Source: Gymnorhina tibicen (lineage: Eukaryota; Chordata; Aves; Passeriformes; Artamidae). Taken from it: DNA of 64,000 nucleotides. The stretch's first letter is position 1; each line of letters opens with the position of its first letter. Positions 13,121 through 24,868 of this stretch are shown piece after piece. The stretch is from positions 186,001-250,000 of the forward strand of contig VXAZ01007594.1 of NCBI GenBank assembly GCA_013399875.1, read 5' to 3'. Position numbers and translations under genes: made by a program. The notes under the pieces were generated by a model, which did no database searches, was not told the origin of the DNA, and worked only from the letters and a program-made list of their open reading frames with translations.

Positions 13121-14117
13121 AGTAATGTTGTGTTTTACAACAGCTGTTACCACTCAGAAAGGAGGTAGAGTCGGTAGTCCAGTGGTGTACTAATATTACA
13201 AAACACTGATTTTTGCCAACACTTTCATTAGAAGTTGATTACAAGCAAGATTGGGGCTGTATACAGAAAGGATAAAGGCACCTGAAGGAAGGGGGACTAT
13301 CCTGAAAACAAACTTGGCACATGTGAGACGTTTTCTCAGCTGCCACCTACTGTGGCCATTGGTGAATTCCTAGGAGGTGAAGTCATCTAACTTCAGTAAT
13401 GCAAATACCAAATGTCTAGTTTAAATACTTTTATTTTGTCTCCTTTCATAGCCAGTGTAGACAGCCATGCTCTTCCAGAGGGGGATTCACTCCATCCTGA
13501 ACAGATATCTAAGGCAGATGAATAGAAATGCTCATCTTTCCATAAACTGTGTTGGCGTACTGTAACTTATCGCCACAATAAGCATCTAACAATTGTGCAG
13601 CTACAAGTGAAGTGTGGTTGTTGTTCTTCTTGTGCTGTAATAATTTAATTGACTGTTTTATAGCTGTGTGGTCTCAAAGTAGCATTGCCCCATACCTGAA
13701 TGAGGGAGGGAAGAGGAGAGCATGGGAGCTTTTTCGGTTGGGTTCCTCTCTGAAGCCAGTGTACTGCAGACTCTTGACAGCAATGAGCAGTGCCTAAGTG
13801 CCTTTCTGCTGCTTGCTCCCAAACAGGGCATTCTCAGTGGAGTCTCTTTTAATCTCACCTCTAGGAGCTTTTTCTCTTCATGTAAATATTCATGGGAGCA
13901 CTGACTGAATGCTGGTTTCCCAGGAGAACGTAGTACCCACAAGAGTCTCAAATCCTTCTCACTCTGCAGGCTCATATATTCTTTTTTGTATTTTAAATGT
14001 AGTGAAATGGCTTCAGAAAGGGAAGCTGAGGGATTTCTTTACAGGACATCTTGTCTCAGAAAAAGGAAAATGTGGATCCTCATTCTCACCCATGTCAGTG
14101 ATCTCCCCACTCATTGC
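13121..14117. other. Non-coding spacer
   Basis: No gene recognised. Overlapping open frames on both strands at 13612-13975 (up to 105 codons, minus strand) show no known domain and overlap one another, so they are treated as chance. Confidence 0.5.
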
Positions 14118-14180
14118 GGAAGGGTTGGGCTAGATGAACTTTTAAAATCTCTTTCAACCCAAACTATTCTATGATTCTAT
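14118..14180 (+). mobile_element. CR1 LINE 3' end (short)
   Basis: The sequence GGTTGGGCTAGATGA followed by a CTTTCAACCC segment and then two ATTCTATG-type units (ACTATTCTATGATTCTAT) is the CR1 3' UTR end in + orientation. Only about 60 bases are clear, so this is a severely 5'-truncated copy, as usual for CR1. Similarity may extend a little upstream. Confidence 0.88.
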
Positions 14181-14705
14181 TTCAGTATGTTTTTTATAGT
14201 TTATATGAATGCTGCAACCTTCAGTCATTGGATGGTAGTGCCTGTATTACACTTATATCTATATTTTTGTGAGAACAATTTCTTAGGACGTTTGATCCAA
14301 GAATAATTCCTGGCAATGGAAAGTAAATGGGAGAAAAGTTTTTATTCCACTGGATTTTTTCTAGAACTTGTCCTCCTTCTCTAGATGCTACACATTTCCT
14401 GTGAGCTGGTAGGAGCAGCTCTCTTTCCAGTATAAAAGTTCTGGTAAGCCCCTTTCCATAGGGCTAATTCTCTCTTTGCTTTATACTTTTCTGTACCTGG
14501 CTGAGGGCTGTGAACTTTCCCAGACAGTAAGTACCTGAAAAAAAATTCACAAGTTTCTGTGAGGGGAGGGGGCCCAGGCTGTAGGTATAGTGCCCCTCTG
14601 TGTTCCCTTACAACAGTTCTGCAGGCCAGATTTATCCTTGACTAGGATTTTTAGGGCTTCAGGATGGTTATCACATTTTTTGGATATAAAGATGGACATG
14701 AGTCA
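14181..14705. other. Non-coding spacer
   Basis: Between two CR1 ends. No gene or repeat recognised. Confidence 0.5.
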
Positions 14706-14846
14706 CCATCCCTGAAGGGGGTTAAGAGACATGTCATTGTAGCACTAAGGGACACGGTTTAGTGGTGGATTTGGCAGTACTAGATTAGTGTGTGGACTCA
14801 GTGGTCTTAGAGAGGTTTTCCATCTTAAAGGATTCTATGATTCTAT
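14706..14846 (+). mobile_element. CR1 LINE 3' end
   Basis: A TCCCTGAAG-type start is followed by the GGGACACGGTTTAGTGGTGG segment and the usual hairpin-forming GACTCAGTGGTCTTAGAGAGG part. It ends in GATTCTATGATTCTAT, the CR1 terminal repeat. Orientation is +. It is about 140 bases long, 5' truncated, and of a different CR1 subfamily type from the copy at 14118. Confidence 0.9.
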
Positions 14847-16623
14847 ACGAACAGCAGAGCTCAGGCAAGACAATGTTTTTGGCTAAAATACAGCTCCTGG
14901 ACAAAGGAGGGAAAGCCAAGCTCCTCTTTGTTTCCAGCAAAAGTTTGATAGTTTTTCTTTTTTCTGCTCCATTATTTTACCATCTCCACATTAATCTATC
15001 CCACTGCCAAGATTTCTTCTGTTCCTCTGAAGGTGACTGAGGCATAGCTGTCTGATTTTTATGGAAAGTCACTACAACTGCCCATATGGACAATTAAGGT
15101 GCTCCAGCTGTGTGTGGGGCGTAATTTCCAGCTGCAGGGTGGCAGTAAACAGCTGGGGGTGGTAATTTCTCAAACTGCTCCAGCTACAATCACAACATAT
15201 GCCTATGCCCTAAGGATTTTCAGTAAACTAACCGTATTTGTTAGCAGTATTTAAAACATTTATTTCAAATGTACAGAGTAAAAGCCAATACTGCAAATTT
15301 TGAGGTAACTTAATCTTACTGTAAGCAAAAATGCCAAGTATTTAAGGACAACAGCTGTGGCTACTCTGCTTGAAAGAACTTCTATTACCATCTGGGAAAA
15401 GCGAAAACAAAATATTATGAAAATTTATACAGATCTATAGCATGCTTCCTGAATCCACTTAAACTCTGCCACTCAATTTTCGTAATCAATCAAGTCTGTT
15501 AATAGTGATGTTAAGATTTACAATACAGACTGGGTGCAGTGCAAGTCTGGCAGAAGTGAAGCTGCTCTGAAAGTTTTCCTCAGAATTACTGTGTGTGCTT
15601 ATAAAACTTTCACCATCCAAAATTAATGGATTTACTACACATATTGAGTTTTAAACCTCTATAGGCTGATTTTGTGGCCCGTTCATTTACGGATAGACTT
15701 CCTCTGGAAAAAAAAAGGTAATATACAAAATATAATTGTAATATAATGCGTGTAACAGTCTGCCTCTTACAGTAATTGTATGTAGGATGCTATGAAGCTG
15801 ATATCCTGCTACTAAGATATAAATAGTAAGTCCTAGTCAGCTGTGAAAACTGATTGCAGTGCTGTTCTGCACACCTGTGGCTACACAGGATTCAGGGCTC
15901 CAGAGGATGAGAATGGCAGCATGCAAATATATAAGGCATTTAGTGGTGGCACTTCTGCCATGATGATATTGCTCATGGCATGTAGGGCAACTAGCAATGC
16001 TAAGTATCTGTGAAATAAGGCCCCTGAATTACAGTCCTAAATATAGCTTTTGTGATTTGCTTCAGGCTCTTAAATCTTACTATTTTGACTTAGCTACTTG
16101 CAGGACCATAGTTTATAATTTCTGGTGCAGTGTTCAGCCAACTTATAAGAGTTCATGCAAAAAGAGTTGTTTCAGAAATTCTAATAGACCCCAAACTGTC
16201 ATACATGTGCACTGTATAATAGATAGTGGTATTATTATCAAGAATTCTCAAGAGGAATCATGGTTATGTTGCCTGCTTTCACTGTCAAAAGTTTTTCATA
16301 TAGTTAAGAAAAAGACTTACTCATTACTTCAGAAAATTCTGGTTCTTTTGAACCAAGCATCTATTGTAATGATTTTACATGTTGTGTAAATGATGATAAA
16401 ATGTATGTATACTGTATGATAAAATGGATAAAATGGATAAAATGGAATTTGTTTGATAGCTTCAACACAGTAATATTCAAAAGGATTTAACAAACAATGC
16501 TTTCAAAATACCATCTTTTTCTGGTTCTTTTATTGTTTCAAAATATTTTTGAAATGGAACAGTAATAACAATAATAATAACAATTTGTGTGTATGTTTCC
16601 TTTCAATTCTGAATCTAAGAGTA
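14847..16623. other. AT-rich non-coding DNA
   Basis: No gene recognised. A 130-codon + strand open frame at 15997-16389 has no known domain and lies in AT-rich sequence. It is not called. Confidence 0.5.
16417..16446 (+). repeat. Short tandem repeat, 9-bp unit
   Basis: Three consecutive copies of the nonamer GATAAAATG occupy about 16418-16444, preceded by a partial related unit at 16394-16403. This is a small minisatellite-like expansion. Confidence 0.9.
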
Positions 16624-16795
16624 CATGCATTAATAAATTAAGCCTCACAGCAACTCTATAATTTAAAAATATTTTTATCCATGTTTGACAGATGGAGAAA
16701 CAGAGGTACTGAGAATTATAAATGCATTTGCAAAAGTCTGATTAGGCTGTACAGAAGCGAATATGAATACAGCATCTAGGGTACTCCAGAACAAT
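16624..16795 (-). mobile_element. MIR-like ancient SINE relic
   Basis: Read on the + strand, the segment CCTCACAGCAACTCTATAA, then TTTTTATCCATGTTTGACAG, then ATGGAGAAACAGAGGTACTG follows the order and spacing of the reverse complement of the MIR core and 3' half. The later AAGTCTGATTAGGCTGTACAG and GGGTACTCCAGA parts keep the general MIR layout. MIR-type elements predate the mammal-sauropsid split, so a degraded copy in a bird is plausible. Confidence 0.7.
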
Positions 16796-18099
16796 GGAGA
16801 ATTTTCAAGAATAAGAGGGATGTTCTTTTGAAAACGTGGTTCTACTCAGGATGTGCGGGCTGATAGCCTGAACTGGCATTATCAGCATGGCACAGGACTG
16901 CTCTTTCAAGTATATTGATTTGACTCTGTGCTAGTTAAAGGATCTCACTGCTGCTGCTCTTTCCCTGTTATAGATCAGCATTCTGAAACCCCTGTCAACA
17001 GCAGATCGATATTTCAATGCTTCACTCTAAACTAGTCCCCATACTTGAATTCATGTAAGGTGGTGTTTCTCAAGGTTTTGAATTGTCCACATGGTGCCAA
17101 TAACACTGCAAACATGCACAGAGCAACTGTGACAACTGCTCATCTGCAGCTAGTCAGTGATTTTAATACAGAGTGAGCTGTTCCTGACTCAGTTTTTTGG
17201 GATACCACCACTGGAGATGGAAGCAGCTCCTGTTTTGTGCCAGGCAACATATGCAAACCAGCTGACACTTTGGGCAACACTCAGGTACAACTGAAAAGCA
17301 TGTTGTGTACTGCTGAAGATGTGGCTGGGTGCACCTGCTCTGCTTAAGGTCAAGTGAATACTGACAGCTGTGATGCCCTGAGTTTCCTGGGTCTGTGCAG
17401 ACTTGCTGTGTGTCCCAGTAGATGGAGATTCGGCTCATTCCAGATCTGAGCCAGCTTACTGACTCTTGGAAATTATTTGGAAGAAGTGAACACATTAATA
17501 CCAGGGCAGCATTAACTACTATGACAGCTTCCTTCTAAAACTCCTGGTATCAGTCCTCAAGGCAGATCAGAAGACAAACAACCTTTTTGTCACCCAAGGT
17601 ACTGTTTGCAGATATAAGGAAAGCATTCCATTCTTTCTGTTCTTCCTTAATACAGAACCAGGAAATTATGTAAAACCTCAAATGGTAGAATATTCATCAT
17701 CAAAAAATTACTACAATGGCTCTTTAGTCTTTGATAAAGTATTAATTACCACCCAGCTGAGATAGATAGATTGAAATGATCAAATTCAACAGCACTTGTC
17801 ACTTAGCACTTTTCTTATTCTCAAAGTTTGAACCTCTCATTTTAATGCATATGTAGAAATGAATAAGCTTTGGTTTATCAGAAATCCAGAATTATTTCTT
17901 GCAATTATTCTGTGAATGACTAGATTAAAGACATCATTAAAAAAATTACTCTAAATGAGTTAGATTTATTTGAATATTCATTTTGTTCTTAAGTTAAGGG
18001 TTCATAGCAATAAGCAGAGGGAAAAGTGCTGCAAATAAATTCCCCTTCATAATTTACATGCAAATTTCAACCATAACAAGAAGAGTTCTACAATATTTT

Positions 18100-18150
18100 A
18101 TTATATAGGGGTTATATATGTTTTATATAGGGGTATATATATTATATATG
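18100..18150. repeat. Imperfect TA-rich tandem duplication
   Basis: Two adjacent copies of a roughly 20-base unit built on TTATATAGGGGTATATATG are followed by further ATATATG units. This is a local duplication within a TA-rich patch. Confidence 0.75.
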
Positions 18151-21100
18151 TTATATGTTAATCAATTATGAATGTCTGCAGTACAAATATATTTATGGAT
18201 AGAAATCCTTTACGTTCTTGTTGGACATATTTTGCTCAGGTTTACTGCTTTCTTTCTTTTATTTTCTAACACAGAGAATTACCAATTTCTTGGAAAAAGG
18301 TGACTGAATCTCATTGATCCAATTGACCTGTCTGAAACTAAGAGAAACAACTGTTGTGACATTTCTTAAAGATACAAATAATAGCACAAAAATTCGAGCA
18401 TAGTATGTTTTAAAAAAAGACAATTTAATAATTATTCTTGTATAAAGTCATGTGATTGAATTTTAAATCTTACAGTGTGCTTTTTTCGCACGCAGGTAAT
18501 AGAGAAAATTTTCATTTCTATGTTTAGGTTGTCTTTGGAGTATTTCTGAAAGGTATACGTCTGAATCATCTTGGACTGATGGGAAAAGATGTGGATGGTA
18601 GAAAGGAAAGCATTGTTTTCTATTAACTGCCTCCTTACTCAGTTGTGAGGTGTCAGGGCTGTGATTTACAGTGATCTCAGTTCAGCTGGCTGGGGCTTTG
18701 CCAGGTAAGCTACTGCAGCAAGAATAGCACTACAGTCAACCTCCTCCCCCACGTTCCCAGAGTGGTTCTTTCTTCCCTCTTCATTTTCCACATGCAAGGG
18801 TTTAAAGTAGGAAATATAAACTGGTTCCCCTTCCTTTATGCTGTTCAAGGACTCCCTGCTCTGAGAAACTCTTAGCTGCTTGTTTAAAGCATTGTTAAGT
18901 GCTCATTGTGCTATGGGAGTTAAAACACATTTAAGTAGGTCTGAGGTTCTTGCCCATTGTTTTAATTTTAAAAATATTTAGGCTATTGATTAGCTGGATT
19001 GGCTCTTGTCTATTTCCTTATTTAGGAGACCTCTTTGAGTTTCCCTGGTGTGAGGGATTCTTTTCCCCATATAAGTGCAGTAGATAAAAATAAAGGCACA
19101 TCAATTATGTGAGAAGCGGGATTATGAAGAATGCAAATAATATGAAAATGAACTCAAACCATGAGAAACACAGTATTTATAATCACATTCGTTAAAATGC
19201 ATGATGTTTTCAAGGCGATATATTGGAGTAGATTTCTTTGCAATTAAGTGAGAAATATAGTTTTAGGCCTACCTTGCTATGTCCAGAGTGTGGAGAAATG
19301 TAGCTTGCAATTCCTTTTTCCCTTTGCTTTTCTGCACCATCTGGTTGATGAATGAACTACTAACTACCTTTTTCCATTGCTTTTCCCAATGCATTCCTTT
19401 GTCATTAAGATCCCACACTTGAGAGAAAGATTTTTTCATTGTTTGCCTTTTTAGTCTTTGTATGAAACAGATTTACAAAACTGTCAATCGAGTTTATGGA
19501 AACTGCTTTGTGTCAGTGAACAAATGAACTTCTCTTTTCTGCTTTTGACATGGCACATCCTCCTACTTGAGTTTCTTGGAATGTTTGTCCACATCAGGGC
19601 TTCATTCTCCTTGAGTGTTCTTAATTTTTTCAGCTTTCTCAGTACCCTTCACCTTACAACAGTCATATCCAACTAATTTGTCTTTGCTATTCATTCTTCA
19701 TGTCTGGTTTATCTATGAATTCTTTCTATCCAAAGCAATGCTGAAGATTCAATAATTTTTTTATTTGCTGATGGAGCTAAAATGTTTCCAAACTTCAATT
19801 GTCTTGCTGGCTGTGAACTGTTTGGAAAATCACATTCTATATAATCTCATCCTTCCTCAAGCCCCTACCTAGTGTTTTATTCAGATCACTGCTCTTGAAA
19901 CTTAGCCCACTGTTGTCATATTTAATTCCTATTTTTGCTGTTCTAATGTCTTTTATTTTTTGTGCCTTTTGTTTTGGTTGATAAGAATTTAAGAAATTTG
20001 GTCCCTGCTCACTTGGCTTTGCGTTCCACAATCATCTTGTTTCCCCTCTATTCCTCTCTACCCGTGGTCCTTGCATTTTTTCTATTTCCATTTGTACTTT
20101 TTCATTATTTCCTAATACTCCCTTGGTTTGGAACATTCTTCTTCATCTCAAATGTAAGGTGTCCAGCTTTCTGCTTCAAGTTTCTGTTACTCAGAGTGTG
20201 CCAGTATTTGACTTGGCATTCATTGCTTTTTCTGTGGTTCTTTCACAGATCACAATCTTGGAATGTCAGGTTAATTAAAGGCAGAAATATAGAGTTAATT
20301 TCCTTCTCTAATGAACAAACTAATTTCTAGAATACAAACCCTTCTCTAATTCATCTTGTATTCCCTGTATTCTGAATATAGCAGATAGGAATCTTTGTAC
20401 TCATCACTAATGGGCTTAACACTATCGCAGGTTTGGACAAGCATATGACAATAACTTTCATTTCACAAAGAATGGCTATTGAAAGAGCAGGATAAGAGAG
20501 GAAAATAATGTTCAAATGTATCCTTGAACACAACTGTGGCTGATTGCAACATGTTTTTGTATACGGGTTTTATCCGAGCAGAAAATATGGTGTGAAAATA
20601 AACTCAGACCCTTAGCACTAGAGGTCACTAAACACAGCAATTTCAAAGGGTCTCTAAACAGTGCTCTAACTTTTTTTCTTTTTTTTAATCTGAACACTTC
20701 ATTTACATTACTACAGTTAAAACCCTCAAGAGACAGCAGTAGGTGAGAAGCCATCTGCTCCTGTGTATAAATGGGGAAGGTGTCAACAGTGAAACTGCTC
20801 ATCTGAGACCATCCCTCATGATGCAGGAGCCTGGGCCTCACTGATGTGTGATAAATAGAACAAGGAAAGGATATATTGTTTTGTTTCACTTTTACTCCAA
20901 CTTGCCTTTATAATCCAGGCATGATAGAAGGAAATAATTTCGTTTTCAGATAAATAGGTGACTATATCCTTGTGAGACAGGATGAGTTGCAAAACTTAAA
21001 TTACCTTAGAAAAATAAGCTTTAATTCAGAGACCAACAGGTTAAATTGCAGAGGAAAGGTCAGATATTAACACATAACGATTACTTGAATCTTAACAGAT

Positions 21101-23396
21101 GTATCTTTTTCAGAGACCTTCTGTCTTTGGTGGAAAATGTTTCACAAGACTTATCAGTACAAAAAAACCCCAACTTAACAAAGGGACAAATGTAATGAAG
21201 TTCTCAGCCAGGAGACAAAAAGAAATGAAAGAACTTTTGGCTATCTGGCTTTGGATCTGTTGGAAAAACTAATAGTTAGTTACGGTTTATTTAAATGGCG
21301 TTCCCTAAACATTTTGAGGGCTTTATGACATTATCTTTCATGTCTATAATATGACATTCTGTCAAGACAGAATGGATTCAGCACAAGAAGATGGGGAATT
21401 GGAGATTGGATAGGGAGAGGTTTGGATCACTCTTTTGGGAGAAGAAGGATACAGACAAAGTGGTCATCTTTCACAATGAACGTATTGCCCTGCACAGTCT
21501 GTAGTGGAGCTTAAGACTCCCACTTCATGCCGTTCCCCTGATACCTGCAAGAACCTATGAATTTCACCTAATGTCCTGGTCCTTCCTGCTGCTGGTCCAC
21601 ACAGGAGCTGATGAATTATTAGTGCTGTCAGCCACTCTTTCAGCTCAAGTAGCACAAAGTTTTCTCATCCTGATACAAGCCCTTGTTGCTCTCAGTTTCC
21701 TATCATGTGATATAACTAGATCTTTTCAAGTGAAATTTTACATAATTTCAAAAAAGCTCCCTTATTAGAATCAAGAAGGAAAATAATTTCATAATCAGGG
21801 AATTTCAAAATTTGCTTTACTTTTCTAATCATGCTCCTGCCTTCTGCAAATCCACTATGCTGTGGACCTTAATTGTACACTATACGTATGTTTTTAATAA
21901 AGGGTCTGCGTCATTGTACAAGAGGAAAGAAATATGCACTAAAGGAGACTATTGTCTACAGATGAGAAATTAGTAGATCTTCTTGACCCTAATTTCTTTG
22001 CTCTTCAGTTCTCTATAATCTTGTAGGAGTGTTGTGAACAGTGGTTAATTAATATTTTTAATTGTTTATGTACTGTGGTGATGAGCACAAGAGAAACTTA
22101 TGAGAAAATTAACTATTCTGTCTTGAGAGAAGGGTTTGACTAGTGTGCAGTAAATAAGGCCTTGGGTCACACATTGAAAAATGAAGAGATAACAAAATAT
22201 TGAGTAGTTGCTCATTATGTGAACATTCTTTGCAGTGAGCAAAGCAGAGGTCCTGTGAAAGAGAAAAGTGGTCACATAATTAGATTTTGTCAAAAAGCTT
22301 ATGCACAAAGAGGATGCACAAAGAATGAAGGATGAACAGGGAAATTAAAGGTGGGAATTTCTTAACATTTAAAGCTTTCTTCAATAGTTTAATGGCATGC
22401 TTTCTATTTAATTTGGATTTTTATTTGTGTATTTGCCTTATGTGTGTATGCAAAAGAAATTTTCTGTGGCTTTGAAATGCATAAACTGTTGAAAACTGGC
22501 ATGATAAATCTTGAAAGAACATTCGGTCTTAAATCTGTTGTATCTGGCCTTTCCAAGGAGAATTCTAACAATAAATAATAAGATGAAGAACACATTGTGT
22601 CTTTCAAAGTAGTTCACTCCCTCTTCCTTCAGCTTGTTTCCTTCAGTACTTTGTGGCTCTTGGACTAATGTTAATATTCTGAACATGCCAATTTAAAAAG
22701 AACTGTTCCCTATCAAAGATTACTTCTCAGGTAAACTGTTAGGTGTGTTCACAAAAAAAAAATTAATTTCTGAACAAGGAGATAGCCTTAATTTCTATCA
22801 GATGATAGAAGATTTATAATGCATAGTCACACCTCTATTTGTGATACTAGCTTAACAAATTTCTGTAGACTGCCTTTTTTGGATCCTTTGAAATACTTAC
22901 TGGCTTCTCTGTCAATAGATCTAGGGGAGAGGTTATCAGATAACATCTTTGCAAGTGCGGTGAAGGAATGAATGCAAGTTTTTGAGCTTTTATTTGACAA
23001 TGGGTGTTTTAAAGGGACTTGGAAGATGGGGAATTCTGAAGTATTTGCTTGGATTTTAAATTGAAACTCAAATTCTGGAATATGTATCTTTGTTGAAGAA
23101 ATGTGTTCTCAGTTTTTGGATGAAAATGAATAGAAGATACCCCTAAAATACGTGATGCCACTAATACATAGGTAAAGAATTGAAGCTAAAGGATAGATTA
23201 TTTGTATATATTTTCAAAATCATAAATAAACAATAGGAGATGCTTTATATGCTAGATAAGTTGAGATACTTTGTATAAAAACTTGTTATATTTGTGGCAG
23301 TTTTAGTGTACATTTTGTCCTTAATCAGTCTCCACTTATAAATTTTAAACACGCACACACATTTAACTGGCCTCTGCAAAGAAGAACTGAGAGTAT

Positions 23397-23414
23397 TTTT
23401 GTTGTTGTTGTTGA
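23397..23414. repeat. (TTG)n microsatellite
   Basis: Five perfect tandem TTG/GTT units. Confidence 0.85.
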
Positions 23415-24839
23415 AGAGTCATGGCCATGGAAAGCAAAAGACTGAGCTGTAGTAAAGCAATTATCTGTAGTAGTTCCAGACATCAAAATCTGTTTTGAAA
23501 AATAATAGGCCTTATCCAAGCCTTCCTATCAGTATCTTTACTTAGTTTTTATGACTTATGCATTTGTATTTGATATTGTTCATTCAGCACTATATTTAAA
23601 TACCCTCACAATAGTTTTCACCCATTAATATATTCAGAAAAATTACTTAGCAGTCTTTCAACGTAAAATTGTCCTGCAAATATTACCCATGATTTGGCAA
23701 TTGGCTTCACTGCGTAGTATTTCATAGAGCTATAGGGTTTCTTCTTTACTCATAATGTTTTCTTCAAAAACCAGAAAATAAATTTTTATGCTTTGTGATT
23801 TCAAAATATGATCTATCTTAAAAAATGGAGCTATTTTCTTCCCAGGGCATTTAACGGATTATATGGAGCAGAAGACTATATCTTTAGTAATACTTTCCAC
23901 TGTGTTTCAAGAGCAGATCTGAATGTGTGGGGATTTCTGTCACATATTATTACTGGGGAACAATTTGATTTTCTAGATTATTTTGGCAGTAACTGTAACA
24001 ATGGCTATATTTCTTTTGATGTTTTTTCCCAGATAGTTTATTTTTATCTTGACATTTTGCCCATCCTGTGAATCTCATCATGGGAAAGAAACAGCAGTTT
24101 GTCTCAGAGCAGTTCAATTTCAATCTCTAGGTGACAAGTTGATATTTCTTTCCTCTTGAAGAAGCTTTTAATATGATGTGTTAAATGTCAAGGAAACTCT
24201 TCAATATATATTGAACTTTACTAACCTTATTTCTCTTAATATTAATGACATATTGACAGCATGTTTTGAAAAATGAGCACTTCTCACAGATGTCAGGATC
24301 CCGCACTCGCGTTATTCCTACAGGAATCCAACATTCCGGTTGTTATTGTTCAGAACTGTAGTAACTTTTACTTTACAAAGACTTTTACAGACTTTTAAAA
24401 AATGCATTTCGTAAGTTTTGCTTCATTATTGGATACTGACAGTGCTGATCGAATAGATCAGAGATCACAAGTTGGTGAGTAATTTTGTAAGTTAGCTTTG
24501 AATGATAATTTTAATTTGGGATCTGAAGTTTCTGAAGCTAGTTCTCCTGAGCTGATCTATTGATCTTATAAATCTAGGTGACTAAGTGAAGGTATCCCAT
24601 AAGGGCTATTACCTGTGAGAACAAAATGGAATTTTTGTCCTGGAAAACAGCAAGTATTTGTATTAGAGTCAAGGTTTTGATTCATGATGAGCAGTGCTGA
24701 AGGTCCACAGGAGAAAATAGCTCTATGGAGTCATTCAAAAAGGAGAATCAACAATTTCTCAAACAAATCTCACAAAGTGCACCCTAATATAGGGGTTCAC
24801 TGAGCTGCCTAAACATTTGCAGTGCTGCAGGCTGCAACA

Positions 24840-24868
24840 CCTCTATCAGGTGCAAGGTCTGATAGAGG
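24840..24868. repeat. Inverted repeat, 10-bp perfect arms
   Basis: CCTCTATCAG at 24840-24849 is the exact reverse complement of CTGATAGAGG at 24859-24868, with a 9-base spacer (GTGCAAGGT). It could fold as a short hairpin. There is no poly-T end or flanking structure that would make it a microRNA candidate. Confidence 0.9.

Larger units (their letters stand above)
16796..24839. other. AT-rich non-coding DNA, no gene or dispersed repeat recognised
   Basis: This stretch carries no CR1, LTR or SINE that I recognise. Notable local features are an imperfect TA-rich duplication (18100-18150), a (TTG)n run (23397-23414) and a T-skewed region (about 19300-20330) that produces hydrophobic open frames on the + strand. 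None of the open frames shows a known domain. Confidence 0.5.

Noticed and set aside
13658..13975. 105-codon minus-strand frame
   Set aside because: Overlapped by + strand frames of similar length; no recognised domain and no supporting signals.
19962..20330. 122-codon hydrophobic + strand frame resembling a membrane protein
   Set aside because: The region is strongly T-skewed, and T-rich codons give Phe/Leu runs by composition. There are no loops, charges or motifs of a real membrane protein family.
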